64,000 nt of DNA, taken from positions 496,001 to 560,000 of the forward strand of contig NZ_CP079869.1 of the NCBI RefSeq assembly GCF_025263265.1, read 5' to 3'. The translations under genes and the position numbers were made by a program. The first letter of the stretch is position 1. Each line of letters opens with the position of its first letter. Under the pieces are notes generated by a model, which made no database searches, had not been told where the DNA came from, and saw only the letters and a program-made list of their open reading frames with translations. Origin of the DNA: Mycobacterium sp. SMC-4. GTDB lineage: Bacteria > Actinomycetota > Actinomycetes > Mycobacteriales > Mycobacteriaceae. Shown here in pieces: positions 1 through 7,961 of this stretch.

Positions 1-92
1 CCGAGTCGGACAGTGCCAAGAACTTAGGAGCGCAGTGTTTCCGTAACGGCCATAGCGGCGTTAACCCGCAGTTACCACTCACCTATAGGAAA

Positions 93-803
93 TCACGGGC
101 GACGGAACAGATCGGCGTCGTCGCGCAGCGGATCGAACTCGGCCCGCAGGTGTTCGTAGTGTCGCTGCGATGCGGCCGCCAGCGCCTCGCCATCGCGAGC
201 AACGAAGGCGCTGATCATCTCGCCGTGGTCGGAGTGGAAACGATGCCGGGCCTCGTCTGAGACATGTGCCATCGGTCGCGCCGGTTCGGTCAGATTCCAC
301 GCGGACTCGTACATGCGAACCAGGCGGCCCATTCTCGACGGCCGGATCATCGCCAGGTGGAGGCGCCGAGACTCGCTGTGATAGATCCGGTCATCGTGGC
401 CGCGGATGGCCGAATCCAATCCGTGGTGACTGGCCCAGATCTCGGCGTCGTCTTGGGCCGTCGCGTGCCTGATCGATGCGGCCAGCGCACCCGCTTCGAG
501 CACCTCACGCACCCGATAGAGGTCGGTGAACTCTTCGAACGTGAGCGTCGCCACCCGGTATCCCACATGGGGACGATGTTCGACCAGGCCTTCGCCGACC
601 AGCGTCATGAGAGCTTCACGCACCGGGATCTGGCTGACGCCCAGGTGCGCGGCGACTGCGTCCACCGGGATGGCGGTGCCCGGCGGTTGATCGCCGGACA
701 GGATCGCATCGCGGATGTCGTCGGTCACCCGTGGTTGGCCGGTCTCGGCGGACGAGTTGACCAGGTGTGCGGTGAACTGTGTCCCGCGACGAATCCGGGT
801 CAT
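93..803 (-). CDS. GntR-family (FadR-type) transcriptional regulator
   Basis: This 236-residue protein has an N-terminal winged helix (about residues 25-90; RDAILSG, then LGVSQIPVREAL, typical of GntR) and a C-terminal all-helical FCD-type ligand domain (YRVREVLEAGAL, then HxxLI-like helices with His residues). The family binds operator DNA as a dimer and releases it on binding a small acid. An ATG at 803 is chosen over upstream in-frame starts because GGGAG lies about 9 nt before it and homology starts there. The ligand is unknown. The neighbour downstream on the same strand is outside the window, so its target genes cannot be named. It is not part of the DUF1707 transcription unit. Confidence 0.85.
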   Translation of the reverse strand: MTRIRRGTQFTAHLVNSSAETGQPRVTDDIRDAILSGDQPPGTAIPVDAVAAHLGVSQIPVREALMTLVGEGLVEHRPHVGYRVATLTFEEFTDLYRVREVLEAGALAASIRHATAQDDAEIWASHHGLDSAIRGHDDRIYHSESRRLHLAMIRPSRMGRLVRMYESAWNLTEPARPMAHVSDEARHRFHSDHGEMISAFVARDGEALAAASQRHYEHLRAEFDPLRDDADLFRRP

Positions 804-941
804 GAGGTTTCTCCCACCACGTCGACGGCGCCACCTCCGAAGGGAGTGCGGTCGACAGTCTGAACCACGTATGTTTCGAGGGGATGTCGGGTCTGCGCGA
901 CCGTCGCCTGAACACACCTGACGCTGCCTCGTCGGGCCCGG
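804..941. other. Spacer between the DUF1707 gene and the GntR gene
   Basis: This 138-bp gap holds the GntR ribosome binding site (reading GGTGGGAG on the minus strand). I see no tRNA, convincing terminator or clear operator palindrome in it. The GntR promoter must lie here or within the end of the DUF1707 gene. Confidence 0.4.
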
Positions 942-1382
942 TCAGCGGGGGCCCGATCGTGCGCACGCCGGCACGGCGAACCGGATCGGAATCGCATGGG
1001 ACGCCACCCCGATCCCGGCGCCCAGGATCGGCCAGATTGGCCAGAAGTACCAGGCGCCGGTCGACATTCCGACGGCCAGCCACACGGTCAGCACAATCAG
1101 CACCATCACCAGGTAGCCCGCCAGGTGTATCCGCACGGCCCGGCGCGCGGCGGCCTGTCGGGCAGACCGCCGGCGCGGGTCGTTGCGGCGTAGATCGGCC
1201 ACCGGCAGGTCTGCGGTCAAGGCGCGCAGATCAGGGGTGGTGCTCGCGTCGAAGACCGCGGTGACGCGCTGCTCGTACTCCGGCATGTCCAGATAACCCT
1301 GGGACAGTGCCAGCCCGAGCACAGCAGCGGTGGATTCCCGGTCGCGGTCCCCGGCCCGCACAGAGGTGTCGATGACGGTCAT
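942..1382 (-). CDS. DUF1707 (SHOCT-like) domain membrane protein
   Basis: This is a 146-residue protein. Residues 8-60 match the DUF1707 pattern (RAGDRDRE, then GYLDMPEYEQRV, then LRALTADLP), a short helical domain common at the N-terminus of actinobacterial membrane proteins. After it come a basic stretch (RRRSARQAAARR) and two hydrophobic segments at about 90-112 and 115-135. Its function is not established. The ATG at 1382 is preceded immediately by GGAGGAGGC, a near-perfect Shine-Dalgarno, which rules out the longer reading frame starting at 1442. A large inverted repeat covers the promoter region, so this gene is probably regulated separately from the ATPase gene upstream. Confidence 0.8.
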   Translation of the reverse strand: MTVIDTSVRAGDRDRESTAAVLGLALSQGYLDMPEYEQRVTAVFDASTTPDLRALTADLPVADLRRNDPRRRSARQAAARRAVRIHLAGYLVMVLIVLTVWLAVGMSTGAWYFWPIWPILGAGIGVASHAIPIRFAVPACARSGPR

Positions 1383-1392
1383 GCCTCCTCCA

Positions 1393-1445
1393 ATCTTGAC
1401 AATGCCTAGTTTGAGGATGTCAGCTCGTTTAGGCACTGTCAAGAT
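1393..1445. promoter_or_regulatory. 16-bp inverted repeat (15/16) over the DUF1707 gene promoter
   Basis: The left arm, 1393-1408 (ATCTTGACAATGCCTA), and the right arm, 1430-1445 (TAGGCACTGTCAAGAT), are reverse complements with one mismatch, separated by 21 bp. Read on the minus strand, the upstream arm contains TTGACA, a perfect -35. A plausible -10 (CATCCT) follows 17 bp later, and the other arm falls around the transcription start. This looks like a two-site operator for a dimeric repressor. The regulator is not identified in this window. Confidence 0.6.
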
Positions 1446-1461
1446 GGTGGATCGGCTGATG

Positions 1462-3675
1462 TCAGCGGTTGTCGGCGAACGCGCGCAGCGCGTCGACCTG
1501 CACCGGGTCCAGCGACGGCCGGACCGTCTGGCGGGCCGCGGCGACGTCGCCGGCGGTGACGTCGGCGGCGTCGATGGATCGGCGCATCGCGGTCAGCGCG
1601 GCTTCGCGCAGCAGCGCCACGCAATCGGCAGCGCTGTACCCGTCGAGGTCTTCGGCCAGCGCCTCCAGATCTACGGCGTCGGGGCCTTCGGAGGCCAAAG
1701 GCACCGATCTGCCCGCGGTGCGCAGAATCTGGATCCGGGCCTCGGCATCCGGTGGCTCGACGAACACCAACTTCTCCAGCCGGCCCGGTCGCAGCAGCGC
1801 CGGGTCGATCAGGTCGGGGCGGTTGGTCGCACCCAGCACCACGACGTCGCGCAGCGGTTCGATGCCGTCGAGTTCGGTCAGCATCGCGGCCACTACACGG
1901 TCGGTCACCCCCGAATCGAAGCTCTGCCCACGTCGCGGGGTCAGCGCGTCGATCTCGTCGAGGAACACCAGCGACGGTGCGGAGTCACGCGCCCGCTGGA
2001 ACAGCTCACGCACCGCTTTCTCCGAGGAGCCGACCCATTTGTCCATCAGCTCAGCGCCTTTGACCGCATGCACGCTGAGACGGCCCGAGCTTGCCAGCGC
2101 GCGCACCACGAACGTCTTCCCGCAGCCCGGCGGGCCGTAGAGCAATACGCCGCGTGGCGGTTGCACACCGAGCCGTTCGAAGGTCTCCGGGTGTTGCAGC
2201 GGCCACAGCACCGCCTCGGTCAGCGCCTGCTTGGTGTCGGCCATGTCGCCCACGTCGTCGAGAGTGATCGAACCGACCGAAACCTCCTCGGTGGCCGATC
2301 GTGACAGCGGCCTGATCACACTCAAGGCTCCGGTCAGGTCTTCTTGGCGCAGTGCCGGCGGTTCACCGCTGTCGCTGGCCCGTGCGGCCGCGCGCAACGC
2401 GGCCTCCCGGATCAGAGCAGCAAGGTCGGCAACGACGAAACCCGGTGTGCGTTCCGCGATTTCGGAAAGTTCGAGATCTTCGGACGGTACGTCGCGCAGC
2501 AACGCCTCGAGCAGCTGGCCGCGCACTGCCCCGTCGGGCAGGCTCAGCCCCAACTCGCGGTCGCACAGCTCGGGTGCGCGCAGCCGTGGATCCAGGGCAT
2601 CCGGTCGTGCCGTGGTGGCGACGAAGGCAACCCCCCGGTTGGACACCGCTTTTCGGAACTCGGCGAGGATCAGGGTGGCGACCGGGTCGGCGGGCACGGT
2701 CAGCAGCGCATCGACGTCGGTGACGAGCAGGACCCCGCCGCCGTCGCGCACCGCCGTCACTGCGGAGCTGACCTTGGCCAACCGGTCCTCGGCGCGCAAT
2801 GAGCCGACCTCCGGCCCGTCGAGTTCGACCAGCCGCCGGTCGGCGCACACCGTGCGGACCATCGTGGCCTTGCCGACGCCGGCCGGCCCCGACACCAGAA
2901 CCCCCAGATGTGCTGTGGCGCCGAGCTTTTCGAGAAGCTCCGGTTGGTCAAGGGCGAGCTTGAGCCACTCCTTGAGGCGGCCGGCCTGGGTGTGGGCGCC
3001 CTTGAGGTCGTCGAAGCCGATGGCCGGTGGCGCCGAGCTGGTCACGACATGCTGACCGGTCTGCTGCACCGGGGCGGTACTCGTGGAATCGCCCCAGCGC
3101 ACCAGCGAATTGGGTTGCACGCTGACTGGTCCGGCGGGGTCGACGCCGGTCACCGTCAGCAGCTCGGACGTCCAGGTGATCCCGACAGCGGCGGCCAACG
3201 CCGCGCTGGCCTGCGACGTCGACGTGCCCGGTCCCAGGTCACGGGGCAGCAGGGACACCGTGTCGCCCACCGTCATCACCTTGCCCAGCAACGCTTGTCG
3301 TAGCGTCGCCGGGGACAGCGACTGGGTGGTCAGCCGCGAGCCGCTCAGCGTCACCTCGCGGGCACCGTGCACCGTCACCGGGGAGACCAGTACCGCGCTG
3401 TCCTCGCGCAGGCCGGCGTTGGACAGCGTCACGTCGTCGAGCAGTGCGGTGCCCGTCGGGGTGCCGGCCGGAGCCGGCCCCACCACCGCGGCGGTGGTGC
3501 GGGTACCGGTCAGCGACACCGCGTCCCACTCGCGGATGCCCAGCGCGGTGATCGCCTCGGGGTGCAACCGCACCACCCCGCGACGGGAATCCAGGGCGGC
3601 GGTGTTCAGCCGTGCGGTCAGCGTCAGGTGTGGCGGTGGCCCGCTGCGCGCCGCGGCCTCGTCGACGGAGGACAC
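1462..3675 (-). CDS. CDC48/VCP-like tandem AAA+ ATPase (Rv0435c orthologue)
   Basis: This 737-residue protein has an N-terminal double-psi barrel-like region (about 1-200) followed by two AAA+ modules, the layout of Cdc48/p97 unfoldases. Module 1 has a weak Walker A (GPAGVGKA, 263-270) and an atypical Walker B ending TDVD (315-322). Module 2 is canonical: GPPGCGKT (514-521), LVFLDEID (569-576) and a second region of homology with ATNRPDLIDPALLRPGR and its arginine fingers. Module 2 therefore probably does the ATP hydrolysis. The start is the GTG at 3675, one base past the pssA stop, with GAGGGGGTGAG before it; longer readings lie inside pssA. It is the last gene of the SDR-moeA-psd-pssA operon. 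The substrate is unknown. Confidence 0.88.
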   Translation of the reverse strand: MSSVDEAAARSGPPPHLTLTARLNTAALDSRRGVVRLHPEAITALGIREWDAVSLTGTRTTAAVVGPAPAGTPTGTALLDDVTLSNAGLREDSAVLVSPVTVHGAREVTLSGSRLTTQSLSPATLRQALLGKVMTVGDTVSLLPRDLGPGTSTSQASAALAAAVGITWTSELLTVTGVDPAGPVSVQPNSLVRWGDSTSTAPVQQTGQHVVTSSAPPAIGFDDLKGAHTQAGRLKEWLKLALDQPELLEKLGATAHLGVLVSGPAGVGKATMVRTVCADRRLVELDGPEVGSLRAEDRLAKVSSAVTAVRDGGGVLLVTDVDALLTVPADPVATLILAEFRKAVSNRGVAFVATTARPDALDPRLRAPELCDRELGLSLPDGAVRGQLLEALLRDVPSEDLELSEIAERTPGFVVADLAALIREAALRAAARASDSGEPPALRQEDLTGALSVIRPLSRSATEEVSVGSITLDDVGDMADTKQALTEAVLWPLQHPETFERLGVQPPRGVLLYGPPGCGKTFVVRALASSGRLSVHAVKGAELMDKWVGSSEKAVRELFQRARDSAPSLVFLDEIDALTPRRGQSFDSGVTDRVVAAMLTELDGIEPLRDVVVLGATNRPDLIDPALLRPGRLEKLVFVEPPDAEARIQILRTAGRSVPLASEGPDAVDLEALAEDLDGYSAADCVALLREAALTAMRRSIDAADVTAGDVAAARQTVRPSLDPVQVDALRAFADNR

Positions 3676-3676
3676 C

Positions 3677-4540
3677 TCACCCCCTCGGCGGCCTGCGCAG
3701 CCCGAGCCGCGCCATCGACCGGCGGTGCGGCTGGGCCCGTCGGATCGCCCGCCGGGCCGCCCGCTGTTCGCGCGGCTTGTCACCCCACACCTCGGGATGC
3801 TGGGCCAGGAACCGGCGGGTCCGGATCGCGAAGGGGATGTGGATGACGTAGGCGACGATGATGACCAGGATCACCAGGTAGCCGTAGAGGATCGCGGCGG
3901 CCACCGCGATCGCCAGCAGTGCCAGCAGCGGCGCCACCATGTGCGAGGGCACCGCGAAGGTGTGGATCTTGCGCATCGGCAGCGTGGAGACCACCAGCAG
4001 CGAGATGCCGATCATCCAGATCACCACGGCAGGCTCGGAGGTCCACCAGCCCTCACCGAACTGCATCTTGGCCGCCAGCGGCCCGATTGCGCCGATCGCA
4101 CCCGCCGGGGCGGGCATCCCGACGAAGTATTTCGATGCATACTCCGGCTGGTCGATGTCGAGCATCGCGTTGTACCGGGCCAGCCGCAACACGATGCACA
4201 CCGCGTAGAGCAGCACCACGATCCAGCCGATCCGTGAGGTCGATAGCAGCGTGCCGTAGACGATGAACGCCGGCGCCACACCGAAGTTCACCGCGTCGGC
4301 CAGTGAGTCGATCTCTTCGCCCATCCGCGAGGTGGCGTTGAGCGCGCGTGCGGTGCGGCCGTCGAGGGCGTCGAGGATCGCCGCGGCCGCCAGGAACGCC
4401 ATCGCCTCGGTGGGCCGGTTGTCCAGTGCGAACTTGACCGCCGACAGGCCCAGACAGATCGCCACCACGGTCATCGCGCTGGGCAGGATTTTGGCGCTGA
4501 CCACCGGGGTGGGCAGGCGCGGCTTGCGTGGTCGGATCAT
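3677..4540 (-). CDS. pssA: CDP-diacylglycerol-serine O-phosphatidyltransferase
   Basis: The 287-residue membrane enzyme makes phosphatidylserine from CDP-diacylglycerol and serine, the first committed step to phosphatidylethanolamine. The CDP-alcohol phosphotransferase signature is complete: DALDGRTAR, eight residues, then G, EEI, DSLAD, giving the expected pattern D-x2-DG-x2-AR-x8-G-x3-D-x3-D. Several hydrophobic helices follow, and the C-terminus is basic. Its ATG overlaps the psd stop codon (ATGA), so translation is probably coupled to the decarboxylase that uses its product. Order and length match Rv0436c. Confidence 0.95.
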   Translation of the reverse strand: MIRPRKPRLPTPVVSAKILPSAMTVVAICLGLSAVKFALDNRPTEAMAFLAAAAILDALDGRTARALNATSRMGEEIDSLADAVNFGVAPAFIVYGTLLSTSRIGWIVVLLYAVCIVLRLARYNAMLDIDQPEYASKYFVGMPAPAGAIGAIGPLAAKMQFGEGWWTSEPAVVIWMIGISLLVVSTLPMRKIHTFAVPSHMVAPLLALLAIAVAAAILYGYLVILVIIVAYVIHIPFAIRTRRFLAQHPEVWGDKPREQRAARRAIRRAQPHRRSMARLGLRRPPRG

Positions 4541-5235
4541 GGCAGCTCGGCCAGCACGGTCTCACCGGCAAGGGTGCGCTGGCCGTTGGTGATCAGGATG
4601 TTCGAGCCCGCGGGCAGGTAGGTGTCCAGCCGCGAGCCGTACCGGATCAGACCGTAGGTGTCGCCGATGGCCAGCTTGTCACCGGCGTGGACATCGCACA
4701 CGATGCGCCGCGCGATCAAGCCGGCGATCTGCACCGCGACGACGGTGGCACCGTCCGGGGTGCGGATCACCACGCTGTTGCGTTCGTTGTCCAGGCTGGC
4801 GGCCTCCAGGTCAGCCGAGCCGAACAACCCGGGCCGGTGTACCACCGAGACCACCTCGCCACCGATCGGCGCCCGCTGCACGTGGGCATCCAGCACCGAC
4901 AGGAAGATGCTGATGCGAGGCACCGGCGTGGGGTCCATACCCAACTCGGCAGGGGGGCTGTGCTCGTCGACCACGCAGATCAATCCGTCGGCGGGCGCCA
5001 CCACGACACCGGGTCGCACCGGTGGGGTGCGGGGCGGATGACGGAAGAATGCGGCGTTGGCGGCCGCGGCGGTCAGCGCGGTGCGGCGGACCCAAGGGCG
5101 TCGTCGCCCGGCCAGCGCCACTGCGAGGCTGGCGCCGACGAACGGCAGTCCTTCGGGGTGCATCGGGGGTATCGCGGAGCGAACCAGGGCCGCCAACCGC
5201 GCGGGGCCTGTGGTGAGGTCGGGGCGTCTGGCCAT
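4537..5235 (-). CDS. psd: Phosphatidylserine decarboxylase proenzyme (short, archaeal-type)
   Basis: This 232-residue protein converts phosphatidylserine to phosphatidylethanolamine. Family features are FFRHP (63-67), PADG (81-84), DAHVQRAP (116-123) and the self-cleavage site RYGS, where the Gly200-Ser201 bond is broken and the serine becomes the pyruvoyl cofactor. The short length and the (F/Y)GS site mark the archaeal/actinobacterial class, not the E. coli LGST class. A hydrophobic stretch near residues 32-60 probably anchors it to the membrane. It overlaps pssA by 4 nt and lies downstream of moeA across a short repeat spacer. Confidence 0.95.
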   Translation of the reverse strand: MARRPDLTTGPARLAALVRSAIPPMHPEGLPFVGASLAVALAGRRRPWVRRTALTAAAANAAFFRHPPRTPPVRPGVVVAPADGLICVVDEHSPPAELGMDPTPVPRISIFLSVLDAHVQRAPIGGEVVSVVHRPGLFGSADLEAASLDNERNSVVIRTPDGATVVAVQIAGLIARRIVCDVHAGDKLAIGDTYGLIRYGSRLDTYLPAGSNILITNGQRTLAGETVLAELP

Positions 5236-5252
5236 CGTGCGCTGAATACTAC

Positions 5253-5329
5253 CGACGAGCGCTTGCGCGAGGAGTCATCGAGTCCCGACGAGCGCTTGCG
5301 CGAGGAGTCATCGAGTCCCGACGAGCGCT
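5253..5329. repeat. 33-bp tandem repeat, 2.3 copies, between moeA and psd
   Basis: Two identical 33-bp units occupy 5253-5285 and 5286-5318, each beginning CGACGAGCGCTTGCGCGAGG. A third, partial copy (CGACGAGCGCT) at 5319-5329 ends exactly at the moeA stop codon. The units lie in the 93-bp moeA-psd spacer and are probably transcribed within the operon. Each unit is a multiple of three and could lengthen the moeA frame if the stop were lost. Confidence 0.9.
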
Positions 5330-6513
5330 CACCGCAGGTCCCACACCTGGACTCGTGATCCGGCAGCCGCTTGGGTGGTGTCCTCGTCGAGCTCGAGCAG
5401 ACAGTTCGCCGACGCCAGCCACCGCAGATGGTGCGAGGCCGGCGGGCCGTAGCTGGTCACCGAGTCGCCGTCGAGCACGCCGCGCCGGAACTGGCGTTTG
5501 CCTTTCGGTGAGGTGAGGTCTTCGGCGAGCACGGCGCTGCGGCGCGGCCGTTCGGCGTCGGCCAGGCCCATCGCCGCGCGCAGCGCGGGCCGCACGAACA
5601 CCTCGAAGGACACCAGAGCGCTGACCGGGTTTCCCGGCAGCGTGATCACCGCGGTGCCGTCGACCACACCGGCGCCCTGCGGCATGCCGGGTTGCATCGC
5701 CACTTTGACGAACTCGACCTGGTCCGACCACGCATCCTTGACCACCTCGTAGGCGCCGGCGCTGACCCCGCCGGTGGTCAGCACGACATCGGCGTCCCCC
5801 GCGTCGCGTACCGCGGTGGTGAACGCGGTGACGTCGTCCCCGGTCATCGGGGCGGCCACCACCTCGGCGCCGGCGTCGCGGACCGCGGCGGCCAGCATCA
5901 CCCCGTTGGATTCATAGATCTGGCCCGGTTGCAGCGGGGTTCCCGCGCTGACCAGTTCGGTGCCGGTCGAGACCACCAGCACCCGCAGCCGCGGCCGCAC
6001 GGTGAGCTCGGCGAGTCCCAGTGCGGCGGCCAGCCCGAGCGCGGCCGGAGTGAGCATCTGACCGGCCCGCAGCACCGTGGTGCCGGCGGTGACGTCCTCA
6101 CCGGCGCGTCGGATGTGCTGGCCGCGTCGGGCGCCGGCGCGGATGGTGACGACGTCGGTCGCCGCGTCGGTCGCCTCCACCGGGATCACCGCGGTCGCCC
6201 CGCCCGGCAACGGCGCGCCGGTCATGATCCGGTGTGCGGTACCCGGCGTCAGTGCGGGGATGTCGGTACGGCCGGCCGGGATGTCTTCGGCCACCGGCAA
6301 TCGCACCGGATGGTCGGCGCCGGCGTCGGCGACGTCCTCGGCCAGCACTGCGTAACCGTCCATCGCCGAGTTGTCGAACGCGGGCAGCGCGAGCCCGGCG
6401 ACCACATCCTGAGCCAGCACCAGGCCCAGCGCGCCGGACAGCGGGATGTCGACCGGCGGGCGGGGCTTGATCAGCCTGGCCACCACCTGCCGGTGCTCGT
6501 CGACGGACCGCAT
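5329..6513 (-). CDS. moeA: Molybdopterin molybdenumtransferase MoeA
   Basis: The 394-residue cytosolic enzyme inserts molybdate into adenylylated molybdopterin. Features include the N-terminal FDNSAMDGYA signature, the RIMTGAPLP loop, the MoaB/Mog-like core with STGTEL and ESNG, then TTGGVSAGAYE and the GNPVSA motif that binds the phosphate of MPT-AMP, and a C-terminal beta domain. Position and neighbours point to the Rv0438c (moeA2) orthologue. The ATG shares one base with the upstream SDR stop (TGATG), so coupling is likely. The stop codon is formed by a partial copy of the adjacent 33-bp repeat. Confidence 0.93.
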   Translation of the reverse strand: MRSVDEHRQVVARLIKPRPPVDIPLSGALGLVLAQDVVAGLALPAFDNSAMDGYAVLAEDVADAGADHPVRLPVAEDIPAGRTDIPALTPGTAHRIMTGAPLPGGATAVIPVEATDAATDVVTIRAGARRGQHIRRAGEDVTAGTTVLRAGQMLTPAALGLAAALGLAELTVRPRLRVLVVSTGTELVSAGTPLQPGQIYESNGVMLAAAVRDAGAEVVAAPMTGDDVTAFTTAVRDAGDADVVLTTGGVSAGAYEVVKDAWSDQVEFVKVAMQPGMPQGAGVVDGTAVITLPGNPVSALVSFEVFVRPALRAAMGLADAERPRRSAVLAEDLTSPKGKRQFRRGVLDGDSVTSYGPPASHHLRWLASANCLLELDEDTTQAAAGSRVQVWDLR

Positions 6514-7430
6514 CAGATGCCGTAGGTGACGCCGGTGAGTTCCTCCGACACCGCCCACAGCCGCTGCTGGGTCGCGACGTCGTGGGACTGCTTGCTGGAT
6601 TGCACGAGGACGGGGTGACCGATGAGCTCGCGGAATCCCGACGGACCGTAGTACTGCCCGCCTTGCACGCCAGGGTCGGTGGCGGCGCGCAGCGTGGCCA
6701 GCGCACCGACGGCAGGACTGTTGGTGAAAAGGCCGACGAGCTTGTCGGCGCCGGGCAGGCTGGTGCCGGGGATGTGGCGCATCAGCTCGGTGTTGGAGAT
6801 CCCGGGATGCGCGGCGACCGCGATCGTCGGCGCGCCTTTGGCGGCCAGTCGGCGCGCCAGCTCGTAGCTGAACATCAGGTTGGCCAGCTTGGATTGCCCG
6901 TAGGCGGCGACGCGGTTGTAGCTGCGCTCCCACTGCAGGTCCTCGAAGTGGATGCCGGCCCGGATGTTGTGGGCGATGCTCGCGACGCTGACCACGCGAG
7001 AACCCGCGACGGGCAGTAGATGCTCGAGCAGCAGCCCGGTCAACGCGAAGTGGCCGAGGTGGTTGGTGCCGAACTGCAGCTCGAACCCGTCCCGGGTGAC
7101 CTGCTTGGGTGGGTACATCACGCCGCCGTTGTTGATCAGCAGGTCGATGCGCGGGTGTGTTTCGCCGAGTTCGGCCGCGGCCCGGCGCACGCTGTCCAGC
7201 GAGGACAGGTCGAGTTCCTGCACGCTGACCTGCGCATCCGGGGTGGCGCGGGTGATCCGCTCGGCCGCGCTGCGACCCTTGGCCAGATCGCGCACCGCGA
7301 GCACCACCCGGGCGCCGTGCGCGGCGAGGACGGCCGCGGTCTCGTAACCGATTCCGGTGTTCGAGCCGGTGATCACGGCCACCCGGCCGGACTGGTCGGG
7401 GACGTCGGCGGCAGTCCATTTAGGGGTCAT
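6513..7430 (-). CDS. Short-chain dehydrogenase/reductase (Rv0439c-like)
   Basis: This 305-residue classical SDR of the retinol dehydrogenase/WWOX-like extended-loop type has a Rossmann nucleotide motif TGSNTGIG (about 21-28), NNGG in place of the usual NNAG (about 102), a serine in the VVSVAS strand and the catalytic YGQSK. An NADP preference is suggested by the basic RD after strand 2. The substrate is unknown. It heads the moeA-psd-pssA-ATPase operon. A TAAGTT -10 six bases before the ATG suggests a leaderless transcript. A close paralogue lies at 14112-15011, sharing the C-terminal pattern ATDPGV, GGQYYGP and QSHDV. Confidence 0.88.
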   Translation of the reverse strand: MTPKWTAADVPDQSGRVAVITGSNTGIGYETAAVLAAHGARVVLAVRDLAKGRSAAERITRATPDAQVSVQELDLSSLDSVRRAAAELGETHPRIDLLINNGGVMYPPKQVTRDGFELQFGTNHLGHFALTGLLLEHLLPVAGSRVVSVASIAHNIRAGIHFEDLQWERSYNRVAAYGQSKLANLMFSYELARRLAAKGAPTIAVAAHPGISNTELMRHIPGTSLPGADKLVGLFTNSPAVGALATLRAATDPGVQGGQYYGPSGFRELIGHPVLVQSSKQSHDVATQQRLWAVSEELTGVTYGI

Positions 7431-7436
7431 GGGTTC

Positions 7437-7442
7437 AACTTA
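7437..7442 (-). promoter_or_regulatory. -10 element TAAGTT of the SDR-moeA operon
   Basis: On the minus strand TAAGTT is followed by exactly six bases and then the ATG at 7430. This spacing puts the transcription start at the start codon, as in mycobacterial leaderless mRNAs. There is no Shine-Dalgarno in the six bases. Confidence 0.55.
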
Positions 7443-7469
7443 CTGACATCGGCCAGGCATTCTCGACAC

Positions 7470-7961
7470 ATGGACCTGGTCGAACCTGCGCATCCGCCAA
7501 GCAGCAATGCCCCGCTGGTCTGGGCGATCGGCGCCGCGATCCCGTGGTCGGTGGCGATCCTGGGCCAGCTGGTGTGGTTCGCGTTGGAAAGCGCAGGCAG
7601 CCCGCGGCTGTGGCTGCATGCCCTGGTGGCCGTCGCGACCGTGCTGGGCATCGTGGTCAACGTGGTGATTGCACCGCTGTGGCGTTATCGCGTGCATCGC
7701 TGGGATCTGGACGCCACCGCGGTCTATACCCGGACGGGGTGGTTGGTGCAGGAGCGCAGGATCGCGCCGATCTCGCGGGTGCAGACCGTCGACACCTACC
7801 GCGGGCCGCTGGATCGGCTGTTCGGCCTGGCCAACGTGACCGTCACGACGGCGTCCTCGGCGGGGGCGGTGCGCATCGTGGCGTTGGACAAGAACGTCGC
7901 CGACTGGCTGGTGGCCCGCCTGACCGACATCGCAGCACTGGGCGGCGAGGACGCCACGTGA
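7470..7961 (+). CDS. Bacterial PH domain (bPH2, YdbS-like) membrane protein
   Basis: The 163-residue protein has two N-terminal transmembrane helices (about 17-38 and 47-70). They are followed by a bPH2 fold: WRYRVHRWDLD, then GWLVQERRIAPISRVQTVDTYRGPLDRLFGLANVTVTTASS. The YdbS/YdbT pair is widespread in Gram-positives; the role is not firmly defined. The ATG at 7470 has no Shine-Dalgarno; a CATTCT six bases upstream could be a weak -10 for leaderless expression. Its stop overlaps the GTG of the next gene (GTGA), so the two proteins are probably made together. Confidence 0.82.
   Translation: MDLVEPAHPPSSNAPLVWAIGAAIPWSVAILGQLVWFALESAGSPRLWLHALVAVATVLGIVVNVVIAPLWRYRVHRWDLDATAVYTRTGWLVQERRIAPISRVQTVDTYRGPLDRLFGLANVTVTTASSAGAVRIVALDKNVADWLVARLTDIAALGGEDAT

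Noticed and set aside
5249..5731. Open frame with a repeated C-terminus across the 33-bp units
   Set aside because: It is a shadow of moeA in another frame; codon use and homology support only moeA.
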